NCBI GenBank assembly: GCA_016081115.2
Contig: CM071932.1
Location: 62,780,334 to 62,844,333 of the forward strand
DNA length: 64,000 bases
From: Rehmannia glutinosa
Taxonomy: Eukaryota > Streptophyta > Magnoliopsida > Lamiales > Orobanchaceae
Direction: 5' to 3'
The first letter of the stretch is position 1, and each line of letters starts with the position of its first letter. The notes under the pieces are model-generated. The model did no database searches and was not told where the DNA came from. It saw only the letters and a program-made list of their open reading frames with translations. This document shows positions 38,471 to 48,604 of this stretch, piece after piece. A program made the position numbers and the translations under genes.

Positions 38471-40060
38471 TACCGCAAATTTTCCATTTGTTTTTGAGAT
38501 TGACTATCTCATCTTCTTCGAGTTTAAAATTCGGCTTGGCTTCAAAGATAGGGACTCTTTCGTATGGTTGGATGATTGACTTATCGGTGACTCTTCAATG
38601 TCTTCTCCATTTACATTTGGCTCATCGAATACCACATGAATGGATTCTTCCGCAACCATAGTCCTTTTGTTGAGTACTCTCAGGCTTTGCTTTCAATTTT
38701 GAGTATCCTAAGAAGATACCTTCATCGACTTTAGCATCAAAAGCCTTTAGATTGTCTTTGCCATTGTTGTGGATGAAGCATTTACATCCAAATATTCGAA
38801 ATATGCAACATTTGGTTTTCTTCCAGTCCAAATCTCATAGGGAGTCTTTGTCACCGTCTGTTTATCATACATCCTGTTTTTGCGTGTAGCAAGTTTGTGT
38901 TGATTGCTTGACCCAAAATCTTTTTGGTAACCCCTGCTTGACTAACATGGTCTCGCGCTTCTTTGAGAGTTCTGTTCATTCTTTCGCAACTCCATTCTGT
39001 TTGTGGAGTCCTTGCTGGCGATAGTTCATGACCAATACCATTCTCAATACAATCGAGTTATTATTCCATTGACAAACTCGGTTCCTGCATCCCCGATCTT
39101 ATTTTGATAATGGTTTGACTCTTCTCGTTTTGAATCCTCTTCATCGAGTTGTGGTAGTTTTTGTAGAGTTTCTTTCTTCTTACACATGAATATTGTCCAT
39201 GTGTATCTTGAGTAGTCATCTACTACCACCAAGGTGTATTTCTTTCCACTTATCTTTATTTGGTTCCATTGGGCCAAATAGATCCATATGTAGCGATGCA
39301 ATATTCTTGTTGAAGATGAACATGTCTTTTCTTTGAATGAAGATTTGATTTGTTTTCCTTTTGACATGCATCACATATACTCTCATTCTTGTATCTCGAG
39401 TGGAAGTCCTTCCACAAGACTACTTCGGCAAGCTTGTTAATCGTTTTGAAATTCGGGTGACTCTTTTTTTTGTGCTCTGACTACTTGATTCAATTTGTGC
39501 TCTTTGCTAATAGACGGTGTTGTGTGTAGCGGTTGACCAATCTACTACATACATGTTCTTTTGTCTCGCATCCTTGCAACACAACTTCATTTGATTCAAT
39601 ATCCTTGATTTGGCATACACCCATGTTGAATCCAACATTGTAGCCCTTGTCACGGAGTTGATCGATGCTCGAGTAAGTTGAAGTTGAGTCCTTCAACATA
39701 TGCAACATCGTGATTTCTAATCCATTCCTCTTGATGGATCCAATGCCTCTTATTTCACCGGGAGCTTCATTTTCTCCAAATATGACTTTTGCTCCTTTAA
39801 CTTCCTTGAATTTTGATTGATTTTTCTTATTTCTGTCATATGTATGGAGCGGAGCGACCACTATCCATGTACCAGGTTCCTTGGCACTCATTTGTTCTTG
39901 AACCGCAATCAAGGAAATTAAGTTTTAGGTACCCATACTTATGCAGGTCCTGAGGGGTTAGAATTGTAAGATGATCCAACCAACTTATAGCCAAATGATT
40001 TGACTCTAAGGGGTTGCCATCTATCAGTGCCATAGTCATAATTAATCTTGGCAAATTGCT
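38471..40060 (-). pseudogene. Protease and integrase part of pol, copy C
   Basis: The protease block near 39.87 kb keeps the bases for YMDSG in one frame; GEIRGIGSIKRNGLEIT follows. The integrase core is at 39044-39367 (SGKKYTLVVVDDYSRYTW) and the integrase C-terminal block at 38622-38831 (FGCKCFIHNNGKDNLKAFD, GIFLGYS). It is broken by frameshifts between these blocks. Confidence 0.87.
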
Positions 40061-40341
40061 TGGGGATTCTAGGTTCATACAAAATTGTCTCTTTTTGTCT
40101 CGTATGCTGTGTATAAGTTTTAGCAATCGCCTTCTTTGGGTAATTGTGGTGTCTCCGAGTGTAGTGCCTAGGTGCATATGTGTCTTTGATGAAAGCTCTT
40201 ATACTTTTGGAATGGCCTTTCTTTGAGTTCTAGGCCTTTGCCATTTGGGCTTATATTCCATAAGTTTATCTTTGATAGTTTACATTATTCCAATCGGCTT
40301 GGCTTGGATATTTTCTACCATTCCCATCATATGTATTTCTT

Positions 40342-42253
40342 TTATGGATTTTTGGGGTTTTTGGTAGCTCTCGCTTCTTTCTTTGAGTATTTTCTGTTTG
40401 GAGTTTGCTGAGGAACTCTGCTGAATCTCTTCTCAGTTGTCCTTTCAGCGCACTCAACTGGCTGTTTTCCTTTTCCTTTATAACCAAGGCCAGTTTGCTT
40501 GTTATTGTGCTTTGGAGTGAATGTGTGTGCAACATTTAGAGTTTTGGATTTTTCAGACTCTTCATGGCTTGAAGATCCTTTTTCCAAAATTACTTTTGAG
40601 GTTTGACATAGCACAGAGGAATTAAATCCTAAGCCTGTCTTGTCTCCACATTCTCTTTGACTCATAATAAGATCATCCAATGATTTAGATGCCTTAGTGA
40701 ATGAGGTAATAACATTTTTGAGGTCATTCTCCCTCTTTTCTATAGCAGCAATTTCTGCTATTAATTTAGCATTTTCAGCCTTTAAACTTTCATTCTCATC
40801 AGCTATTTGACTTAGAGTACTCAGCTCCTTAGTCAGCTTTGAGTTTTGACTCTTGAGTAGGCTGTTTTCCTCATTTAATAGTGTGTGTGAGGATTTAATG
40901 TGTTCAAAATCTTTCATCATTTTTCCTAATGAATCATAAAGATCAGTGGGTGATGAAGTGTGTGTGTCACAGTCACTATCACTAGAGTCTGAGTTTGATG
41001 AGTTAGAGTGTACCTCATCTTCTTGGTCAGGTTGATCTTGTTCCTTGGCCATCAAGCAGATCAGGGCTTCTTCTTCAGAGTCACTTGAGTAGTCAGCTTC
41101 ACTGCTCTCTGAATCAGTTGTCTCTCTTGACTTGGCTGTTTCAGCAGTCTCTGCAGCCATCATTGCCTTTTTCTTTTCTTGTCTTCTTTCTCTGAAGACC
41201 TTTCTTTCTTCTTCATTCATGTATTTGTTAACTACAGGATATGAGCAGTCAATGGCATAGTGACCTGGTTGTCTACAGTTCCAGCATAGATATTCAGCCT
41301 TTTGATCAGCTCTTTCCATTCTTGGATTGTCAGCCCTTTGATATTCAGCTTTTTGATGATCTGTTCTCTTGGTTGGCCTATCTTCCCTTGATTTGGAGGG
41401 AGCTGAGTGTCTTCTGGAAGATTCGCCCTTTCCTCTCTTGTAGTTCTTATTGAAGAACTTGTTGAATCTTTTAACCATCAGGGCTATTTCTTCTGGATCA
41501 ATGACTTCTTTGACCTCAGCTCTCTTCCCATCTTTAACAATTAGAGCAGTTGTTTTGGGTACAACTGTCTCTTCCTGGTCTTTTCTTCTCAGCTCAAACT
41601 CGTAGGCTTTGAGGTCTGAGAATAATTCATGGTTGGATGTCTTTGATAGGTCCATGGAATGTCTTAGTGCCATGACCTTCATTTCCCATTCAGCTGGAAG
41701 ACTTTTTAGGATCTTCATACACATTTCCTTCTGTGTATATTCCTTTCCAAGTGCAGATAGCTCATTGGTGATTTCTGTGAACCGAGCATCCAGTTGATCC
41801 AGGTTTTCTCCTGAGATCATTTTGAAGTTCTCAAATTTCAGATGACCACCGATAATTTGTTTTCTTTGATTTGCTCGAGCCTTCACAAATCAATGTTAGC
41901 TTGTCCCATTTCTTTAGCCGTTTTGCATGATTTGACTTTATTGAACATGGCTTTGTCAAGGTTTTGTAAAGGATGTCCTTGGCTACATTGTCCAGGTTGT
42001 ATCTTTTCTGTCATCATTTGTCCACTCGGTTCTTGGTTTTCAACCATGGTAGTGCGGGAGCAACATCCTCTTCTCCTTCAAATTGCGGCTCTTCTTCTTA
42101 TTTGTGTTCACCTTTAAGATTTGCGGTGGCCCATCTTCTATCACTATCCACATCTCATCATGTAATCTTTGATAGATGAGCTCGCATACGAATTTTCCAA
42201 TCATCAAATTCTTCAATTGTGAACATAGGGATGCGTGTCAAATTTGCTTCCAT
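40342..42253 (-). pseudogene. gag region of copy C, mostly intact
   Basis: The start ATG at 42251-42253 opens MEANLTRIPMF. The first 120 codons are frameshifted, then 41886-40342 reads 514 codons without a break, the longest open frame in the window. Within it, gag core sequence comes first (MKVMALRHSMDLSKTSNHEL, about residues 70-90), then a zinc knuckle CWNCRQPGHYAIDC (about residues 200-213, CCHC ligands all present). A Ser/Asp/Glu-rich acidic stretch follows, then a coiled coil around residues 325-410 (LLKSQNSKLTKELSTLSQIA), and a basic tail. The end joins the protease region through a frame break. It would build the particle and package RNA. Confidence 0.9.
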
Positions 42254-42367
42254 GATAATAACTTTTAATGATAGAAAGAGTTTTGAGAGTTTAAGTACTA
42301 AAGCGGACTTTGAAAAGTTTGGAGATCTAGTTCAAGAACCGGTGCGGAGGGTTCAATGAACCAACCG

Positions 42368-42379
42368 CTCCGATACCAC
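42368..42379 (-). promoter_or_regulatory. Primer binding site, initiator-Met tRNA, copy C
   Basis: The minus strand reads TGGTATCGGAGC, one base different from the TGGTATCAGAGC of copy B, at the same two-base offset from the LTR. Confidence 0.85.
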
Positions 42380-42380
42380 T

Positions 42381-43557
42381 TGTAGGTCCCAAGGGGTGTA
42401 AGTGTAAGGTTTAGAAGGGGGGTTGAATAAACCTTACCAAATTTTCGATTTAGTCCTTTTAAATATTCGAGTTAATACTACACGGTTGTGTCCTTGATGG
42501 ACAACCAATTTAGTTAATCAAGTAGAGTTAGTCTCTCAATAGACTCAACCGAATTTGTTGATGGAATAACTCATTTGTTGGTCTAAATTAACTCAAGCTG
42601 TGGTTTTGTTTTTTGGAAGACTTAACACCCTTAAGTTTGATTAAGCAAGGATTTAGTGCTTGGTTTAGTACTTATAAATTATCAAGTGGATAGCAAATTT
42701 ATCGTGATTTAAACAGATTAAGATGCGAGGAATTAAAGTCTTTGAAATGTAAATGACACAATGAAATTTTTATAGAGGTTCGAAGATGGGGTAATTCTTC
42801 TACTCCTCTCTTCTCCAACTCCTGGAGGAATCCACTAGGTATTGATCAAGTATACAAAGTGGTAGCAGTCCGGATACAAGTCTTGATCACACGGTGACTT
42901 GATCCTTTGGGACTCGATCCGAGACGCCTTGATCACTCGGTGGCTTCTCGTGCGACTCGCCTTCTTCTTCACAGGCATTTGCCTTGCTACTCTGACTCAC
43001 TTGCTCAAGCTCTTTGGATTTGATCACGAAGCCCTCCAAAAGCTTAAGACTTGGTTCGACCTTGAACCTTCCTACAATCCTTCGTGGAATGTAGACCCCC
43101 TTGATTTTTCGATATTTTCCTCTTCAACTGATTGAAGTTATCTTTCCTTCACGGTGAGTGTTGGATTGATGTTCTTCGTAGTGTAGGCTTGAGGATTGAG
43201 AATGTTTCAGATTTTCTAATAATTGCTTGAACGTTTTTGGTTCAGGTCTGTAACTTTTTGTCTTATTCTCAAATAAACTCCTCAGCCTTTTATAGTGATC
43301 TTTCAAAAATTTGCCCGTTGAAGAGATAGGCTTATTTTTGAGTTCCCGTCTACTCTTCTTTGCCATACTCAGCTGTCTCGCAGCGGAGTCTACCTTCTAG
43401 TCTCCAGTTGTCTTCTTGCGTGTTAGGGCGTAGCTGACTTAACTCAGCTTGGCCAGCCCTATTTATTACAATGCATTTTACAACAAAAATGGGGTGCCAA
43501 CTTCCTATTCTAAGTTTTACATGGCATTCATCAAAATCTAAACAATAAATTTCCTAA
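42381..43557 (-). repeat. 5' LTR of copy C, internally deleted
   Basis: It is about 1,177 bp against 1,546 bp for its partner. The missing 370 bp correspond to 30838-31207 of the 3' LTR, lost at 43340 between two TTTTTGA direct repeats. The TATA box at 43286-43294 survives. The outer end lacks the final CA. Confidence 0.9.
43286..43294 (-). promoter_or_regulatory. TATA box in the 5' LTR of copy C
   Basis: TATAAAAGG on the minus strand, about 50 bp from the deletion junction on the U3 side. The deletion removes upstream U3 sequence, so promoter strength may be altered. Confidence 0.6.
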
Positions 43558-44406
43558 TTCGATATATATTATTACATTTCTCTCAATCTATAGTATATGT
43601 GTATAATTATGAATCGTCATATTTAATTATTTTCATTGGTTTATTGTGGGAATATTAGTCAATTTACTTAATAATTTAATACATCAAAGCCTTCATTTCT
43701 TGTTATGGATGTATTGTATAAAATGATTTATTTTGGGAAATTTGTGACATGGAGATTGAAATATTGAAGTTATAGGAGAGTTTGCAAAAACTTATGCTTT
43801 TAGAAAAAATAATTTATTGTAGAGTAAGAGTAGTTGAGAATCAGAAGTTGATAGAGTTTGAAAATTAAATCAAAAGTTGAGAATCAGAAGTTGAGTTAAG
43901 TGAAAAAGTTGTAGAGGTGCTTATTTGTTTATAAAATCAAACTAGGATTAGAAGCACAAATCTAAAGCATCCCTCTCCATGCTTTTAGATTATGATTAAA
44001 TGAAGCAGAAGTTGACACTTGCAAACACTAAAAAGTGATTTTTTAAGCAGAAACATAAGAAATACTTTTTTTAGTGATTGCAAACACTCCCTATATCTAT
44101 TAGATTCAACTATTATATGTTATTGAAGTTGTTATAATATTCAATTTAGATAACAACATATCATTAACTTTTTAGTTATCGAATTGATAAGTTTTTTTTA
44201 CTCATTTTGATTGTTCCATATAATATTCACGTACAATACGTTAAAACCGCAAAACCGCCCGAAACCGCCCGGAACCGTTGGAAACCGCATGTTTGTTTTA
44301 TTCTAAAAAACCGCTACTTAAAACCAAACTCTTGGCCGAACCGCACTTAGCAATTCGGTTTGAAAATATTGAAAAAACCGCCCAAACCGCACCGTGATCA
44401 CCCCTA

Positions 44407-47028
44407 AAAAATATCATTCCCTCTCTCTCAACACTAAGGGGTCGATTCTAGAAAGAAAGAAGAAGAGGGGACCGAAAATTCTAAGAAGAAAGAGCTTCAA
44501 GTGAGTTTAGGAGACTAGCTACCAAGACCAAAAGGTAAGACTCCTTTAGAAGTGTTCGTCCTTATTCTTCTTTTTTTCATTTCTTCATTTCTCATCACCT
44601 ATTAATCCTCAAAACCACCATGTAGGGGCTGCCCTAGGAGATTTAAGGAGACTTTGAGGAAGTTTGTAAGAGCTAGAAGCTTTAGACCATCCCTATCAAA
44701 GCACAAAGAGAAAATGTGGGTGAAAATCCTTCTAAATCTCATTATTTTGCATGGAAAATGGCATGAATGCATGTGTTCATTATATGTTATATTTTATGGA
44801 GAAATTTCAGTTTATATTTCTGGAAACATTTTGAAAAAAATGTATATGTGTATTTAGAATTATGTCAAAATTGATTATTGCTTAAGAAAATGGCTTTTGT
44901 ATGCTTTATATGCTTTCTTTTTATATACATTCAGAAACAGATGAGAAATATGAGAAATATGTTTTAATTTGTTATATAAATATCCTGGACATATGAATTT
45001 TTGAAGAAAATTGAGCTTGGGCTTTTTTTGCAAATATGGAAAAATATAGGGCCAAAAGTGATAAATTCGGAAAATATGGGAACCTACTGTAAATTTCAAA
45101 ATTTTAGACTGAAAATACTGTAAAAATTATGTATATGTGATAGATAACAAGTGGGACCCTCCGGGTCAAGCAAATGCGATTATAAGAACATTTAGACACC
45201 AAAATGATAATTTTTTAAACTTTCGGGGACTAAACTATAAATTTCAAAAGTATGGGCAGCCACTGTTATTTTAGCTAGTATTCTGGACCTTTAGTCCAAA
45301 TTTCACGAAAAATGGGCTTGAAACGAGCCCTTAACGGTAAAATCACCTTTAGGGCCAAAATGAAATTTTTCAAGAATTTGGTACTTAAACGGGGAATTTC
45401 TCAAAACTACTCTTATCCCAACTGCATATTGGCCCAAAGAAATTATTAGACTTGTAATCTCATTAATACCTTTTTCCATTTTATGAGATATCTATTTTTA
45501 AAAGTATCGGGTCAAAAATATAATTTGGGAGAAATCCGGGACTGACCTACAATTTTCGAAAATCTGACTTCGAGACCCTAAAAATATAATTCTTTGAACA
45601 TTTTAGAAAAATTAGAAACTGACCTTGTCTTTTTCCGAGTCCGAGATCAAAACTTATGGAATTTTAAAACCCGGCATAAAATTTCATCCCTTAGTAAAAT
45701 GTTATATTTTTGAATAAAATTTACCAAGGCATAAAAAATTATGTTTTCTAAATTCCGTTTTATTTATAATAATATTAAAAATATTTTATAATTATTTAAT
45801 TAAAATTTTATTTTAATTATTATCCGAATTTTATTCGAGACTTTCATACCGAATAATTGTAGTAGTGATACGACGACTTCTCGCCCGCATAATCCAAAAT
45901 TTCATTAAGGACTTCAACATAATACACTGAATCGAATATTATACCCGGCTAGATTACTCATCCGGTAACTATGCCGTGAATATGAACTGATTGACTGAAT
46001 ATTAGACGCAGCGAGTTTTTGAACACTCCGGTCATATTGACTGATTGACTGAATATCGGACGTGGCGAGGCTTTGAATACTCTGGTCCTACTAATTGACT
46101 GACTGACTGAACTGTGGAATTGATAAGTCGTGTGTGAGATGGGCAAGTTGACTGCAGTCCCATACTGGCCTCCATCGTCCAAATCCCAACCTCGAGTTGG
46201 ATAGGAGAGTCTAGCAGGCGATTAGATCGTAGGAACTGGGTATAATCATGATTATGACGATCTCCAAACTTAGTTGGCTCCACTGTGGAGACGTCGTGCC
46301 AACTGGGATAGCGGTACAGCCCTATCTATTGGAGGGATAAGGTGTACTGTTGGGGAGTTGATGTTTGATCAGCACTTCTCTGTCCAATAAGGATGGACTG
46401 GTTGTGCCACTACGGTGCACAACATACTGATTGAATATTGGTGTGGTGTCACACTTCGTGCGCAACCAACTGTTACAGAATTGACGGACTGACTGTTAAC
46501 TGATACTGTTAAACTATCAAGTATATAAGAAGGCCATTGCACGTTTCTTGCATAAAACTCATGAAACGAATTTTACTGCATAAACTATAAGCCCCACATG
46601 CACACACTCACCACACCCACTGAGAATTTTTGTCTCACTCCCGCCTATTTTTCCCAACCAGAGGATGAAACTCTGCCGGAGGATGACCGGGACGAAGATG
46701 ACGAAGCTACTTACTAGCCTCATATTTACTGGACTACTGAGACGAATGACTTTTATTTTTGGTTTCATTTCGAATGAACAAGTTTTGAGAATTTCTTGTA
46801 ATGACGAGCGTAGGACTCCTAGGAACAATTATTGACAATGTTGTACTTTCGTTTTATTTCGCTGCGATAGTTTCGGACTTAGACTAATTTGATATTATGC
46901 ATGATTTGGGAAATTACTATGATGCTTGGAATATTTTATGTATGAAATGAATGGTTTATTTTGGGCCGGCTTAAATAAACCGGCATAAGTTGATTGACTG
47001 TGTCACGGCTCCGGGTTGGGGCATGACA
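44407..47028 (+). other. Body of the interrupted solo LTR, non-coding
   Basis: 2.6 kb with no gene. It contains phrases such as GGGCCAAAA, GGACTAAAC and TTAGTCCAAA typical of large gypsy LTRs, a TGACTGACTGACTGA stretch near 46.1 kb, and the terminal GGCTCCGGGTTGGGGCATGA. Confidence 0.5.
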
Positions 47029-47151
47029 ATATTTCCAAAAGAACAAGAATAAGAGAAGCAGTGAAACGTCAGATACACATCCATCAAAGGAGTTTGGTTC
47101 AAAAACTCCCAATCCTAAATTGTTTTGGCAATCGACTGAATATTTTTGTAT
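47029..47151 (+). pseudogene. C-terminal fragment of the MULE transposase
   Basis: It reads QKNKNKRSSETSDTHPSKEF and GSKTPNP. The sister MULE at 62408-62668 has SKKKRNSDTSNSHLKEFGSK right after NDVSSSST, so this piece is the continuation of the gene interrupted at 29028. Confidence 0.8.
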
Positions 47152-47400
47152 TAAATTGATACTATTGTTTTGTAGTTTTTTAAATTGATACTTTGCCCAT
47201 ATTTATATGATGCTTTGTTAGTAAGAAAAGTAATACTTTAAGCACAAAAATTGATAATTTGTTGGTAAAATGTGACACTTTATGCACATAAAGTAATACT
47301 TTTAAGTAAAAAATTGATAATTTTCACCTGTACAAAATGATACTTTGTTAGTAACAACCGATACTTTATTCATAAAAAATGATACTTTATGCATATAACA
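47120..47400. repeat. AAAGTGATACTTTT motif cluster
   Basis: Words such as GATACTTTG, AAAGTAATACTTT and AAAATGATACTTT recur about every 25-30 bp after the transposase end. Further clusters are at 48150-48400 and 49690-49780. Confidence 0.7.
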
Positions 47401-47908
47401 AAAAATTTAACTTTTACAAGAATAACTTTTACAAGATCATAAATCTGTCTTCAATAACTTCCACAGGACAACAACAATCTTTTTCCAAAATACAATCTAT
47501 GTTAAATATATCTCCTCCGTGGAACGTAGAGACGAGCTGAAAACAAAGGATATATCTTTAGACAGAATGTAGTGAAGGCCACACATAGGTTGAGAATGCC
47601 ACCTCGGGCCTGGACAAGTCGATAGGCACAAGCTTTAACTTTTACAAAAAATGATACTTTATGCATATAACAAAAAAATTTAACTTTTACAAGAATAACT
47701 TTTACAAGATCATAAATCTGCCTTCAATAACTTCCACAGGACAACAACAATCTTTTTCCAAAATACAATCTATGTCAAATATATCTCCTACGTGGAACGT
47801 AGAGACGAGCTGAAAACAAAGGATATATCTTTAGACAGAATGTAGTGAAGGCCACACATAGGTTGAGAATGCCACCTCGGGCCTGGACAAGTCAATAGCA
47901 CAAGCTTT
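47375..47908. repeat. Tandem duplication, period 272 bp
   Basis: The block starting AAAATGATACTTTATGCAT and ending near ACAAGCTTT occurs twice in direct orientation with only a few substitutions (for example CTGTCTTC/CTGCCTTC, CTCCTCCG/CTCCTACG). High identity suggests a recent duplication inside the MULE. Confidence 0.93.
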
Positions 47909-48604
47909 GTCCTAAATTCGGAAAATGAACACGAACAACTCCAAGGCACGAAAAAACATTATCTTTTCAAAAATGTTTCTTCCCTTTCCAGATCAAGTGT
48001 GATGTCACTCAATTGCAGCATGTTGGTAAATGGTAATACACCATGGGATCCGGTGTAAATAAAAAGAACTTAAAGTCTTAATTTTTAAATAACGTAATTA
48101 AAACATTCAATTCGAATATAGACTGGGAATCCCAATTCGAGTGATAATTTGTTCGTAAAAATTGATACTTTATGCACATGAAGTGATACTTTTAAATTTA
48201 AAACTGATACTTTTCACTTGTAGTTGTACATATAACAAAAACTATGCAAGAAGTATAATTTCCATACAAACACTTGTACCCATTATAGAAAAAAATCAAG
48301 TAATATTACCAAAACGCCTCTCAAGATTCATGTGATACTTTGTTAGTAAAAAGTTATACTTTAAGCACGGAAAGTGATACTTTGAGCACAAAAACAAAGC
48401 ATGTTTTCTCCATATATACAGTTGTACCTATCCACACAACCTACAAAGAACTATACAAATCCATGAGCCTATCAAACATCACTACAAAAAACATCTAAAA
48501 GTATCTTTACAGCCTTAAAACATCAATTCTAAACTACAAATTGATCATTTCAATGTACAATTCTAAACATCCAAAACATTAATGTATAACATTAAAAGTT
48601 TTGC

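Larger units (their letters stand above)
29877..43557 (-). mobile_element. Sirevirus-type Ty1/copia retrotransposon, copy C
   Basis: It has the same plan as copy B: 5' LTR 42381-43557 (with an internal deletion), iMet primer site, gag from 42253, pol stop at 36757, third ORF from 36195, PPT, and 3' LTR 29877-31422. The left flank is ATATT. The right LTR stops at TTCCTAA followed by TTCGATAT, which is explained if CAATA was lost across the LTR/duplication junction (original TAACA plus ATATT plus CG). It lies inside the hAT-like element at 29675-44406. Confidence 0.92.
29675..44406. mobile_element. hAT-like miniature element with CCGCACCG-rich ends, split by copy C
   Basis: The ends TAGGGGTGATCA (29675-29686) and TGATCACCCCTA (44395-44406) are perfect 12-bp inverted repeats. 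Both subterminal regions are dense in AAACCGC, ACCGCACC and similar words, on the left up to about 29860 and on the right from about 44240. The 8-bp flanks AAAAAATA and AAAAATAT are near-identical in a poly-A context. Without the Sirevirus it is about 1.05 kb with an AT-rich centre. No coding capacity. Confidence 0.8.
29029..47028 (+). mobile_element. Probable Ty3/gypsy-type solo LTR, itself interrupted
   Basis: The outer ends read TGTGAGGTCCCAAATTTT and GGTTGGGGCATGACA, which look like the TG...CA ends of Tekay/Del-type gypsy LTRs. Without the inner insertions it is about 3.27 kb. No second LTR, primer site or gag-pol was found, so a solo LTR left by unequal recombination is the best reading. 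The MULE transposase frame continues on both sides, which proves an insertion whatever its class. The flanks (GCATT and ATATT) do not form a clean 5-bp duplication. Confidence 0.55.
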
